DNA from: Mytilus edulis
Lineage: Eukaryota > Mollusca > Bivalvia > Mytilida > Mytilidae
Direction: 5' to 3'
Assembly (NCBI RefSeq): GCF_963676685.1
Contig: NC_092344.1
Coordinates: 98,486,749 to 98,550,748 of the forward strand
Length of the DNA: 64,000 bases
A program made the translations under genes and the position numbers. Each line of letters opens with the position of its first letter. Positions within the stretch are counted from its first letter, which is position 1. Positions 21,627 through 32,899 of this stretch are shown here, in pieces. The notes under the pieces are model-generated. The model had not been told where the DNA came from, did not search any database, and worked only from the letters and a program-made list of their open reading frames with translations.

Positions 21627-22520
21627 TGAGAAATTATTCACTCTAGTCAACCAAGTACAACGACACACTCATTCAGCATCTTGTCGTAAAACAGGGAAGA
21701 TATGTAGATTTAATTTCCCCACACCAATAACATCAACAACACTTGTGACATAACCATCTACAGATCATCCAGAGGAAACACCAGAGCAGAAATCTCAGAA
21801 AAAAACAACATCTCAAGCAATCCTCACTACAGTAAAACAATTCTTGTCAAAAACAAATGATGTACACACATTGTCAACAAAACAAATATTAGATCAATGT
21901 GAAATCCCAAAAGATGTGTACCAAGAACGTCTATTGAGCTCAACAAAGGACAGAACTATCTTTTACAAACGTTCTCCAGCTGATGTATTTGTAAATAACT
22001 ACAATCCTATCATACTAAATGCATGGGGAGCAAACATGGACTTGTAATACTTGTATAATCCCATGCATGTATACAATATGTAGTTGCATATATTACAAAA
22101 GAAGAGAGAGAGATGGGAACACTGCTTCAGGCTGTAAGTAAAGAGACAGCTGATCAAGGCATCAAACAACAGATGAAAAAATGTGCCAAGACTTTCCAGG
22201 ATGCAAGATCAGTTAGTGCCTAAGAAGCTGTATATCGCTTTTTAGGAATAGAGGATAAATATGCAGTGCGTCCAAAGGCATTAGAAAATTGGAATCTTGC
22301 TCTTTTTGCATCATATTATATTCAGAAATCTACTAATACCCAACATCGGGATGAAAGCATTCAACCAGACCTTCAACTCGGTGACTCTATCAATAATGAA
22401 AGTATTCCGTTTGATGTAAATATCCAGAAAGCGCCAGAAGAAATTGAAATTACTACGGCCTAGAGTGAATCTTTTACTATGAAGAAAAGGAGAAAACAGT
22501 TCATCATACGTTATCACAAG
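21627..22520 (+). pseudogene. Helentron Rep C-terminal part (after PLE insertion)
   Basis: Resumes with LFTLVNQVQRHTHSASCRK and CRFNFPTP (Cys/His cluster), then STKDRTIFYKRSPADVFVNNYNP and LNAWGANMD. A TAA at 22045-22047 sits where Helitrons usually have a Gln codon. After a frame change comes HACIQYVVAYITKEEREMG, the region of the catalytic tyrosine(s). Another in-frame stop follows at about 22222, then YRFLGI and VRPKALENWNLALFASYY. This copy cannot make full-length Rep. Confidence 0.85.
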
Positions 22521-22527
22521 TTCAGTA

Positions 22528-24185
22528 TTGATCGCCAGCCTGAAAGTAACAGAACTTTTTATGTTCCTTCCATGGAGAAATGAAAATCACCTTATAAATA
22601 ATTTTGAAAGTTTCCGGAAAAGCTATTGGGCTCATAAACAGCCAATTCTTACTGCAAAAAAAGCTTTTCTACAATATGATGATTTGATAGATGGTGTAAT
22701 GCAAGAATATTTAGAAAATGGTCCTAGGGATACAGATTGGGATTTAATATCTCTAAAAACCCAACATGAAAACCTTCAATACCAACAGGAAAATGAAGAA
22801 ATAGATCCGCAGTTTGAACATTTAGACACTGATCAATTAGAAACATCACAACAAGAATAAACACCAACAGCTTCTGTGTCAAAATCTTGTCCAGTGACAT
22901 CTGAAATTTTAAATCAACTTGTTTCAGAAGTAGAATACAGATGCCATATTCGCGCTCCTTGAATGATGAACATTGTACTGTCTTCCAAATGGTTCTCAAC
23001 TGGTGCAAAGATGTTATTACTGCAAAACAAAAAAGTGAACAACCTCCTCCTCTCTACTCGTTCATTTCAGGAGGTGCAGGAACAGGCAAATCCCATCAAA
23101 TGGTATTACGAACTCTACGAAAAGAAGAGGAGGAACCAACATCAATGAAGGTTTTGTTAATGGCGTCAACAGGAACAGCAGCTCATAACATCCAAGGGTT
23201 AACAATTCACTCTGCCCTGCAATTACAGCTTGGTCAACATGGGAAGAGCTATCAGAGACTAGGGGATGAAAAACGCAACACTCTCAGATGCAAGTTTTCT
23301 CAACTCAAATTAATAATAATCGATGAAATTTCCATGATTGGGAGTAATTTCTTTCTTCAGATCCATAGAGGCCTTCAAGAAATTTTCCAGTCTAACAATG
23401 ATTTTGCAGCAATAAGTATTTTAGCTTTCGGGGACCTTTACCAACTTAAACCTGTTTGCCAAAAGTTTGTCTTTCAACAACCTTCAGATGACTATGCTAG
23501 ACTCTGTGTTCATCTCTGGGACAACTTTAAATTAGTTGAATTAACAAAAATAATGCGACAAAGAGATGAAGCTGAATTTGCTAGATTGTTAAATAGAGTT
23601 AGAGATGGATCACAAACAAATGAGGATCTAGTAATTTTAGAAACAAGAATTACAGAACCAACAAAAGAAGATGACAATATGTTGCATGTCTATACAACTA
23701 ATGCAAGAGTCGATTCATACAATGAACTAAAATTGTCAGAACTGTCTGCAAAATTATATACCTTAACAGCTGTAGACATTATACCAGAGAGTATGAAACA
23801 TAAAAATCTACCAGATGATCAGAGATTCACAGGAGGTCTAAAATCAGTAATTCAGCCAAAAATAGGAGCAAGGATTATGCTTACAAAAAACTTGGATGTT
23901 TCAGATGGATTATCAAGTTGGGTTCAAGGAAAAATTTCTGGATTCATATTAAATGACCAAATAACAGTGGCAGTATTGGTTCAGTTCTCAGATATCAAAA
24001 TTGGGAAAGAAGCCATTCTTCAGAGTAAATACAATTTGTCGTCTTTCCCACCAAATAGTGTACCTATTCAAAGACTTGAAGTTTCTTTTTCACTTTTAGA
24101 ATAAAAAAATGTTCAAGTCACAAGAAAACAGTTCCCGATTAGACTTTGTTGGGCTTGTACCGTCCACAAAATCCAAGGACAATCA
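22528..24185 (+). pseudogene. Helentron PIF1-family helicase domain
   Basis: DNA helicase of the transposon. Entry segment VTELFMFLPWRNENHLINNFESF, a stop at about 22858, then an open frame 22941-24104. Walker A is GGAGTGKS (about 23071-23094), motif Ia ASTGTAAHNIQGLTIHSAL, Walker B IIIDEISMIGS (about 23312-23345), motif III AFGDLYQLKPV, motif IV region ELTKIMRQRD. After a stop at 24102-24104 and a frame change, TVHKIQGQSLTEVF and GQAYVALSRSTSLSG (motifs V/VI) appear. The domain is complete in sequence but split into frames. Confidence 0.92.
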
Positions 24186-25022
24186 TTGACAGAAGTGTTC
24201 ATCTCATTCCGGGGAAACTTCACTACTGGACAAGCTTACGTTGCACTAAGCAGATCAACTTCACTGTCTGGACTCTTCTTAACTGACTTTTCTGCTAATA
24301 GAATTCGTGTGAGCTCTACTGTTCATTCTGAAATGGAAAGATTGAGGTTTATGTGCAAGACACAACCACAGTTACTACTACCAGACTGTCCACATGTTAA
24401 CATATCTCTTCTGAATGCTCGGTCTGCTAAACACCATTTCCTCGATATTCAGAAAGATCCACTTCTCCTGTCATGCGACATTATACGTTTAACAGAGGCA
24501 TACTGTTTTGATAATTCTGAAATGAACATTGATGGATTTACCTGTAATAAGTTATCATACAAGCAACAACAACAAACACATGGACTAATTTTGTACTCAA
24601 AACAAGAACTTGCAGTACAACTTGTTCGTGCTTTAAAACTTCCTTTTGTAGAACTCATAGAGGTGAAAATTACCAAAGGCACCTGTTCAATCATTTTGAT
24701 ATTAATCTATAAATCCCCATCCAGCAGTTCTTCCGAATGTGTTAAAACTATACAAGATTTGTGTCCATCATCCGAGTCTGAAGATGTCATTATTTTAGGA
24801 GACTTCAATTTGAACAAACAATCAGTGCCTGCACATTACGCTCAACGTAATCAGTACTTTCAAACATTGAATTATCAACAGTGTGTGTCTAACCAAACTA
24901 ATATTTATGGATCAACTTTGGATCTTGTGTTCTCAACTGGAAAGTTACCACATATAATGACAAATGCCTGCTATTACTCAGATCATTTCATCCTACTTAT
25001 ACAGAAAAAATTAAGGAGCTTA
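24186..25022 (+). pseudogene. Helentron C-terminal endonuclease/exonuclease/phosphatase domain
   Basis: Continuous with the helicase end. After the helicase motif comes NISLLNARSAKHH, DIIRLTEAY (catalytic Glu region), LILIYKSPSSS, VIILGDFNLNK (GDFN motif), GSTLDLVFS and YYSDHFILL (SDH motif). These are the landmarks of an APE-like nuclease. Among rolling-circle transposons this domain marks Helentrons. It is open to its natural stop at 25023-25025, although a frame break precedes it within the helicase. Confidence 0.9.
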
Positions 25023-25165
25023 TAATCTACAACTCACTGTTTCATGAAACTGACAAATACATGGGAGGAGTTGATTTTGGACAATGATGACTTGAACATT
25101 TATTATGCATTTGAGTTTAATTTGAACATTCAATAAACAGATCATTTTTAAAAGTTAATCTAAAC

Positions 25166-25345
25166 CATATGAATAAGAAGATGTGGTATGACAGCCAATG
25201 AGACAACTCTCAATCCAAGACACAATGAAGTTAAAGAAAGCAATCAGAGGTTACTGAACAGCCTTCAACACATAGCCTTAGCTCACACCCAAGCTATAGA
25301 AGGCCCCAAAATGACCACAGTAAAATAATTCACACGGGAAATTCA
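25166..25345 (+). repeat. Interspersed repeat (GAAGATGTGGTATGA family)
   Basis: Starts 'agaagatgtggtatgacagccaatgagacaact' and continues through 'ccttcaacacatagcc', 'ccaagctatagaaggcccc' and 'aaatgaccacagtaaaata'. Similar copies are at 59695-59885 (plus), and minus-strand copies or tails at 32740-32890, 40305-40470, 61620-61700 and 62805-62890. A very common phrase in bivalve sequence as I recall it. Confidence 0.6.
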
Positions 25346-25799
25346 ACGGTCTAATTTATTTACAGACAAAAAAATTAAAACAGGTATGCAATACACCAAC
25401 TAATGGCAACCACTGAACAACAGGTTCCTGACTACGGACAAGTGCATATAAAATGAAGCGGGTTTAAATGTTTTATCCAAGCACAAATCTTCACTTTAAC
25501 CTGACAGCAGTGTAAAATTACATGAAATACACACTAATATAAGTCACTATAAAAAATGGATTGAAAAAAGCTTAACTCATCGAACAGACACAGTTTAAAC
25601 TAAAACAAGTAAACATACACTGGACGAATAAGTTTGATCCAAGATACAATATGAATAAAAGATTAAAACACATGTGCTATTTATACATAGAATAAAAGTT
25701 ACAGGTATTAATAAACATAAAGATGAAGCATGAGTGTCAATGAGAAAACTCGTACTTTAGTAATTATTTTGATGACAATGATAAATGACAGGTATACAG

Positions 25800-26070
25800 T
25801 CTTTTTTCTAAGCGTTAATGTATGAAAATAACCACTGAATGGAATGAAACCAAACATGAATGTTTCTTATGAGGTGCTTACTAAGTGTTGTTACTTTGTA
25901 CCGGATCCATCATTTAAGATAACCACCGGCGGGGGACTTCGTTTAACATAGGACCCTATATTTGGACAATACGTACAAATGTGTTCTTTTAGAGAACAAC
26001 TAAATGGAATGAAACCAAACAGGACATGAATATTCCTTATGGGGTGCTGACCAAGTGTTGATACTAAAGA
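25800..26070 (-). repeat. Interspersed repeat (GGTCAGCACCTCATAAGGAAC family)
   Basis: Two sub-copies (about 25830-25890 and 25985-26065) match, in reverse complement, the units at 45095-45190 and 48460-48540 ('acttggtcagcacctcataag', 'gttttatttcattccattt'). Confidence 0.65.
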
Positions 26071-26084
26071 AACAACAGACACAT

Positions 26085-26330
26085 ATGCCTCATTTTTAGA
26101 CTTACACATCGACCTTGACATTCGCGGTCAACTCGGTAACAGAATCTGTGACAAATGAGTCGGTTTAAATTTCGAAATTACAGTTTCCGCCACATTAGCA
26201 GCAATATACTAACTTCACCTGCATAAAGGATATACATGTCCCAACTGATTCAGTATTCAAGAGCTTGCAGCTGCTTCTCAGAATTTATAAAACTTGACTA
26301 GTTTCTGATCACTAGTTGATGAATCATGGT
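26085..26330 (+). pseudogene. PLE reverse-transcriptase fragment, heavily mutated
   Basis: Reads ASFLDLHIDLDIRGQL, then diverged CDK in place of YDKRDD, and later the equivalents of PNWFSIQELAA for [10 protein letters not shown] at DNA level ('tcccaactgattcagtattc'). Stops abound. It is family-A-like by nucleotide similarity to 3522-3720. Confidence 0.6.
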
Positions 26331-26334
26331 TAGG

Positions 26335-27590
26335 CAAAAGAAAAGAGTTCATAAAAAGATACCAAGAGTGTAGACCTTGTTGATAAATATTCCTTATAAA
26401 CTTCACGAATAATGCATGATTGTTTTAAAGTACATATTCTAGGTACTGACGTTGTTAATTATCTTAATAACGTGTTATAGTATTCTTTTCAATTGTCTTC
26501 TTATATGTTTTACCTTTACTGCTTAGAACATTTTGGTAATATCTTAAAGACGCACGTGGCTCGGTATCTATACATCCCGCCATTGTGTTCTTGTGTTTAA
26601 GCCATTTTTGTATTCTTGTATTTCATGTTTGCTTCTGTGCTCTGTCTATATGCTCTTTTGTTTTTCTTTGTTCACATAGTTGTTTGTTTTTATAGTGATT
26701 GAGTAAATAACACAATGTTGACTGCTGTATCCCAATTTCTGAAATGTTACCTTTTATGTTCGTTTGTTTGTCTCACACATTGTTGTATACACATTGTTGT
26801 AAATACAATGTAATTTTATACAACTGACATACAAGTGAGAGGTAACGCTAGCTATTAAACCAGGTTTATATTTTTTTAATCCACTATTGTCTACACAAGT
26901 CCTGTACCAGGTCAGGAATATGACAGTTTTTTCATTCGTTTGATGTGTTTGGACTTTGATTTTGCTTTTTGATAAGGAACTTTCTGTTTTGAATATTCTT
27001 TGGAGTTTTTCTTTTTACAGAAACAACATCTGATGTTATTGTTAAAAATTAATTCAGTGATATTTCTTTTGGTCTCCAAAAGATGGCGTCAACAGAACAT
27101 TGACACCCAGGTGAGTTATGATTTTCATAAATATGATAGATTTATACTTTTCATGCATGCAAAAGAGGACTATCGATATATAAGCATCAACAAATCGACC
27201 TTTTTGCATATTTAAACATGACGAAGAATGCTTAAAACGTACCACGTGATCTGGAAAGTTTGGCACCCAGAACCTAAACTGTCGTCTCTCCTCTAATTGA
27301 CACCAAAAAAGAAAAAAATATTGTGAAAAGCGAGTCTCCTACTTTGTCATTACGTCAAGTTTGTCAGAATAACATTTGGAATATTTTTTTACAAAAGTTA
27401 TGATAGTCAAGCTCAACTTAAGGAAAGAAAAGAGATAAATGATACAACAGATAATTACAATTAAGTCTGACTCATATATTAATTATTCGTTAGTTTTATT
27501 TACGCCATCACGAGTTTATTTCAAACGTTATGGAATATAGCGTTATAAATGATAGCGGATATGTTGTGTTTTTGTAGTATTGTTTATCTG
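26335..27590. other. Intergenic DNA, little recognised
   Basis: Contains 'gcacgtggctcggtatctatacatcccgccattgtg' (26550-26590), related to repeated text at 54795-54950. No gene signature is seen. Confidence 0.4.
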
Positions 27591-27594
27591 GTTT

Positions 27595-27770
27595 TTTTTC
27601 CTTTTTAGACATTTTGCTGTTAGTTTTTTGTCGATTTATGAGTTTGAATGTCCCTCTGGTATCTTTTGTCCCCTTTCCGATTGGGTAGCTACAATCCCAC
27701 CCCTTTACCCGAATATTACCTACCGAATTAGACTTATTACCGGGTTTGTACTAACATGAGCAACATTTCT
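27595..27770 (+). repeat. PLE family A 3'-region repeat, tail-to-head junction
   Basis: The order is reversed relative to other copies. The end of the repeat ('tttatgagtttgaatgtccctctggtatctttt') comes first and is followed by its beginning ('ctaccgaattagacttatta', 'ccgggtttgtactaacatgagcaac'). This is what a tandem or pseudo-LTR arrangement of PLEs would give. Confidence 0.5.
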
Positions 27771-28451
27771 TTCAGTACAATATGTGATTACGCTTTTTAT
27801 GACGCTGCTAGCTCAATTATTTACAGAGGTATATCAGAAGAATTTTAAAATGATTTGAGAAAAGAATGGTTTCTGCATAAACGGATAAGTTAAATATATT
27901 GAGGTAAAAAAAACTGTTCAGTTATTGATTCGGTTTCTATGAACTCTATAATTCGTGTATGTCTCGGTAACTTGTTGTCTGAAATATATGAATTCCCTTC
28001 ATTAGGCATAGTATTGTTTAATATGTGGTTTAATTCTTCAATTGACTAATGTTATAAAGGAACGGTTGCGTACTATTGCCCATAACAAAAAGAATAATCG
28101 GATCGAGCTTATTGAAATGAAAATACCTTGACATAATATATAATATTTAATCAATATCAAATTATGTCATGCAATAAGTAAAACGATTGAGTCCTTAAAG
28201 CACTGGTTTACCCCACAGAATGCATATATGGTATTAATCATCTATTACTGTCTATGACTGTCATTAATTTTTTGTTACATCACTTAATTATCATAAACCG
28301 TTAACGAAGAATTCGTTTTTAAATACACATTTTTTTAAATTTTTATGACCTTATAATATATTTGAATATGAAAAGGAACAGTCATATTTTGTTTAGACAT
28401 TTCCACCACTTATTTAATAGTTTTACTTGATGAAAGGATAATAGTACTGAT

Positions 28452-29319
28452 AAAATTGAGAAAGGAAATGGGGAATCATGTGTCAAAGCGACAACAACCC
28501 GACCATAGAGCAGACAACAGTCGAAGGCCACCAACGGGTCTTCAATGTAGCGAGAAATTCTCGCACCCAGAGGCGTCCTTCAGCTGGCCCCATAAAATAT
28601 ATGTATACTAGTTTAGTGATAATAGACGTCATGCTAAACTACGAATCTACACAAGAAACTAAAATTAAAAATCATACAAGACTAACAAAGGCCAGAGGCT
28701 CCTGACTTGTGAAAGGCGCAAAATTGCGGCGGGGTTAAACATGTCTATGAGATCTCAATCCTCCCCTATACCTCTAGCCAATGTAGAAAAGTAAACGCAT
28801 AACAATACGCACATTAAAATTCAGTTCAAGAGAAGTCCGAGTCCGATGTTAGATGTAACAAAAGAAAAATAAACAAAATGACAATAATAAATAAATAATT
28901 ATAACAGACTACTAGCAGTTAACTGACAAGCCAGCTCCAGACCTTAATTAAACTGATTGAAAGATTATGTCTTCAACATATGAATATCAGGCACAATCCC
29001 TCCCGTTAAGGGATTAGTTTATCATACTATCATAAAATATATGAGAAGAACATAACCCGTGCCATGCCAACAACAGTTTTAAAAAATGTGATGCAAAAAC
29101 CCTATAAGTGAATCAATACTAAAACCAAAATATGCAATCTTTAATGACCTGACAACAGTATCGTAACTATATCCCTTCTTAGTAAGTCTGTTTAAAGGTT
29201 TTGTAAGCTTTTGAGGTGAATACTGACATTTTTGTGCTTTGTAAAGAATATTACCATAAAAGATTGGATGTGAAATACCTGAATGTATAAGATGTCTGCA
29301 TGTTGAGTTATATTTACTT
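28452..29319 (-). mobile_element. 5'-truncated PLE family B copy
   Basis: Minus-strand copy of the PLE at 19624-21622. It keeps the last about 75 codons of the reverse-transcriptase frame (ISHPIFYGNILYKAQ, CQYSPQKLTKPLNRL, DTVVRSLKIAYFGF) and the whole 3' region. It ends at the same terminal 'ctcaatttta'. Homology stops at about 29319, the typical 5' truncation of retrotransposition. Confidence 0.85.
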
Positions 29320-29349
29320 TTTTGTAGGTGAACAAAAAACATACATGAT

Positions 29350-30690
29350 TAATATATTAAAGCAAAACTAAATATTGCACATCCAACTTTTATATTAAAA
29401 CGTGTATCGTACTAATAAGTACAATGTATGTATGCATGCGTATTTGTGACGATATAACAAATCGTTCATGTAAACGGTATATGCATGTATATATAAATTC
29501 CAAAAAAAAGAACAACAGTACCGAAAAAAAATTTATGAAAATAAAATGTTAATGACAATAGTAGTTTTACACCGAATCACGAGCACCGAATAGACCGAAT
29601 TGTTAATTAACGACACTTTTTAAGACATAAGTGTTTTCAGATTAATATCAGTTTGAAATCTGGATACTAAATAAGTGTTTTCATTTTTCCCCAATGAACA
29701 CCTTCTTCACGTTTTATTAATCTCACTGTTTTTAATGATAGAGACGCTACATATGAAAGTTTCTACAGAAAAAACTCTAAACGTGTAAATAATTCTTTAA
29801 ATTAATGTGGTCATGACAGACGTGCAAACATGATAAATTATGTTTTGAATAACGAGTACTTTTCTTGAAGCACGATGTGTTGCCAGAGGCAGCATTTTCA
29901 AGTAATATTTAAACAAAGAAAAATATAACAAATTGAAATGACATTGTAAAACAACTTAAAGTAGACATTTTTATAAGAAGTTGAGTTTTAGATAAAAGGC
30001 CTCCGTTTTTTGTAGTTGATTTACAACTGAGTACCTTCAAATATTTATTTTATGATTATCTATTTTTCAGAATTTATCTTCAAGTATACCCTTTAAGTCC
30101 GACGGATTTTAATGTTTACTCTGTAATGCACCGGGTCAGTTTTCAAATCATTGAATTTTGACGGAAAGGTCACAGTTCAATTATCTTTTCAGTTATGCAT
30201 ACATTTATGTTTTTTTAAATCAATTATTTTCTTTTAACTAATTGACAATAATGTTTAAAATGTTACAAATACCGTATATTTTACGTTTGGCGAAGCATTT
30301 GGTATGCACATGTATACACTGTCGATTTTATTAACACACGTTCAGACGAAATGACCATGAATATACCACACAATGTATTATTATTTATTGCATGTTTACT
30401 ACTTTAATACTATCGCAATCATGATGGTCGTAATTTCTGTACAAACTGTATGAACTCATTTATCAACATTAAAAACAAAACTTAAATTTTTCTTGTTGTT
30501 TTACACGTCTGGATTATGTGCTAACATTAGTACTTATTGCCATTGTACACGTTCTTGAGCTGTTCATGGCGTTTCCAACCTGTAGCCGAGTGTTATAGGA
30601 CATGGTTTTATAATCAATAGCAAAGCATTAACAAAAGTACAGAACTTCGAGGTAAAATCAAAAAGGGGGAAATGCATAAAACATGACACA
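29350..30690. other. Intergenic DNA, nothing recognised
   Basis: AT-rich, no coding signature and no repeat family that I can name. Confidence 0.4.
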
Positions 30691-30738
30691 ATCAAACGTT
30701 AGACTCTGTCAACCCAAGGAAATAATGGAAAACAGTGT

Positions 30739-31075
30739 GCCGCCGTGGTGTAGTGGTAAGTGCATCGGACTACAAACACAAAGGTTCCTGGTTCGATTTC
30801 CGTCTGGGATGAAAATTTCAGGGACTGAATTTTCGGCGCTCCCTTGACACCATTTGCGAGTATGGTCTTGAGGAAACGATGATAGTCCGTCGGAAGGGGA
30901 CGATAAATGGCTGACCCGTCTTAAGAGAGAACCGTATCTCTTGCACGTTAAAGACACCCTTGTAGATTGTGAAAAAAAGCAGGCTAATGCCGCTACAAGG
31001 CAGCACTCGCACCCGCAAAGTGGAAAGGGATTAATATAAGTTGCAAAACTTGTTTCCCAATCCATTATAATTAAA
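30739..31075 (+). repeat. tRNA-derived SINE
   Basis: The head has RNA polymerase III promoter boxes: A box TGGTGTAGTGG at 30746-30756 and B box GGTTCGATTTC at 30790-30800. The body holds 'ccgtcggaaggggacgataa' and 'tctcttgcacgttaaagaca', which resembles conserved central-domain SINEs of molluscs, though I cannot fix which domain. A diverged 36-base direct repeat ('ggaaataatggaaaac') lies on both sides (30702-30737 and 31102-31138). Confidence 0.75.
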
Positions 31076-31863
31076 TATGTTTAAACTAAACAACGGTCAT
31101 ATAGACTATGTCAACCTAGGGAAATAATGGAAAACAACGGTCATATTCTGGGCTTTGTACCGGCGGTTTCCGAACAAAATGTTGGGTTAAACCTGCTTTT
31201 ATTTCAAGTTAAACCTCCCACTTATAGTTCAGATGAATTGATAAAATTGGGAGAGTAATTCAAAGTTGCTTTATAGGTTGATTTGACAACAACCTATACT
31301 ATGTAAACACATCGTGATAGACAAACAGAACAACTGACAAAAAATGTCAAGCATACAAATAAATCTGACAAAAACGTCAAAACAATCAAATGTATTGTAG
31401 TTGATAGTCAATCTGAGAAAGACACCAAAATTTTTTTTTTTTAGTTTTTAGTACATACATCATATAAAACACACAGCTGTGTAAAATGTCAGAATAGGGA
31501 AAGGATATCAGCTTATCAAGAGAACCCCCACAAAAAATGAAAAAAAGAGGCTCCTAAAAGATAAAGATAAACCATGATAGTTAATCAAACCAGGATATAT
31601 CTTATCATGAAAAGCATAATATAAAACAAACGCTAGACTATCGTATCAACGATGAGATTTAGGCTCCATATGAAATTTAACCTAGTAAATTGATGCACAG
31701 AAATAGGTTCACAAAGGGAAAATTGATATCTCTTTTGTCTTAAAGGTTATTTCTCAGCTGACACTGATGAAAAATTCTAGATCATATATTCAATGCATTA
31801 AAGAAATCACAACGGTGTAAGCAATACAAAACAAGTGAAACTGCGAGCTACTGCTCACTGATG

Positions 31864-32652
31864 ATACCCCCGCCGCAAGTGGATAATATTAATAGTGTAA
31901 AAATATGCAAGTGTTCGGTAAACAGGAAGTTGTCAAGTGATGAATCTGAAAACGCATCACACGGTATAGCTGACTTATATAAATCCTGAAACCAAATTTC
32001 AGAAATCCTTGTATTGTAGTTCCTGAGAAAAATGTGACGAAAATTTTCAACTTTGCTATCATGTGTAAAATCATACAAGTGTTCGGTAAACAGGAAGTTG
32101 TCGAGTGATGAATCTGAAAACGCATCACACGGTATAGCTGACTTATATAAATCCTGAAACCAAATTTCAGAAATCCTTGTATTGTAGTTGCTGAGAAAAA
32201 TGTGACGAAAATTTTCAACTTGGCTATCATGTGTAAAATCATACAAGTGTTCGGTAAACAGGAAGTTGTCAAGTGATGAATCTGAAAACGCATCACACGG
32301 TATGGCTAACATATATAAATGTTGATACCAAATTACAGAAAGGGTGGATGTGTAGTTCCTGAGAAAAATGTGACGAAAATTTTCAACTTGGCTATCATGT
32401 GTAAAATCATACAAGTGTTCGGTAAACAGGAAGTTGTCAAGTGATGAATCTGAAAACGCATCACACGGTATGGCTAACATATATAAATGTTGATACCAAA
32501 TTACAGAAAGGGTGGATGTGTAGTTCCTGAGAAAAATGTGACGAAAGTTTCATGGGACGGACTGACTGACGGACAGACTGATGGACGGACTGACGGACTG
32601 ACAGACAGCGGTAAAACAGTATACCCCCCCCCTTTTTTTAAAGCGGGGGTAT
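31864..32652. mobile_element. Non-autonomous element with 10-bp terminal inverted repeats and a 168-bp internal array
   Basis: Perfect terminal inverted repeats ATACCCCCGC (31864-31873) and GCGGGGGTAT (32643-32652) bound 789 bases. The interior is about 3.7 copies of a 168-base unit (starts at 31911, 32079, 32247, 32415), followed by a GACGGACTGAC-rich stretch (32555-32610) and a C/T run. Because 168 is a multiple of three, two minus-strand frames stay open for 210 and 135 codons, but the repeat alone explains that. The architecture (short inverted termini plus an internal satellite-like array) resembles bivalve pearl/Helentron-associated elements. Confidence 0.7.
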
Positions 32653-32739
32653 AATAACTCGTCAATACAATATGATAAAAACATTCGTCATAGTGTATAT
32701 TGTGACTGTTTTACTAAGCAAAATCAGGTCCTTCGTTTT

Positions 32740-32890
32740 CTCTATGATTTTTTCTCATTGTGTCATGCCGATTTTTTTTAATGTACCTTACTTTAGGGCA
32801 TGTAGTTTGTTCATTGTTGAAGGCCGTACAGTGACAGATAACTGTTTACATCGTCGTCATTTGGTCTCTAACGGATGTTGATCTCTTGAC
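32740..32890 (-). repeat. Interspersed repeat (GAAGATGTGGTATGA family), diverged
   Basis: Contains 'gttgaaggccgtacagtgac' and 'atttggtctctaacggatgtt', matching the reverse complement of the copy at 59740-59800. Confidence 0.5.
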
Positions 32891-32899
32891 CAATCATAT

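Larger units (their letters stand above)
16134..25022 (+). mobile_element. Degenerate autonomous Helentron (Rep-helicase-endonuclease)
   Basis: Rolling-circle transposon remnant read from the plus strand. In order: Rep N-terminal region with zinc-finger-like cysteines (16.1-17.6 kb), a repeat-expanded spacer (17.6-18.6 kb), the Rep HUH domain (18.6-19.6 kb), an inserted PLE (19.6-21.6 kb), the Rep C-terminal part with a tyrosine motif (21.6-22.5 kb), a PIF1-type helicase (22.5-24.2 kb) and an APE-like endonuclease domain (24.2-25.0 kb). A C-terminal endonuclease is the mark of the Helentron group within Helitrons. Several stops and frameshifts make this copy inactive. I could not define the element's terminal sequences. 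Confidence 0.9.

Noticed and set aside
30739-30812. Functional tRNA gene
   Set aside because: A and B boxes are present, but the acceptor stem and anticodon arm do not fold convincingly and a SINE body follows.
31848-32480. A 210-codon minus-strand open frame with 56-residue repeats, as a repeat protein gene
   Set aside because: The 168-bp unit is divisible by three, so open frames persist by default; a second frame is open too, and the unit lies within a non-autonomous element.
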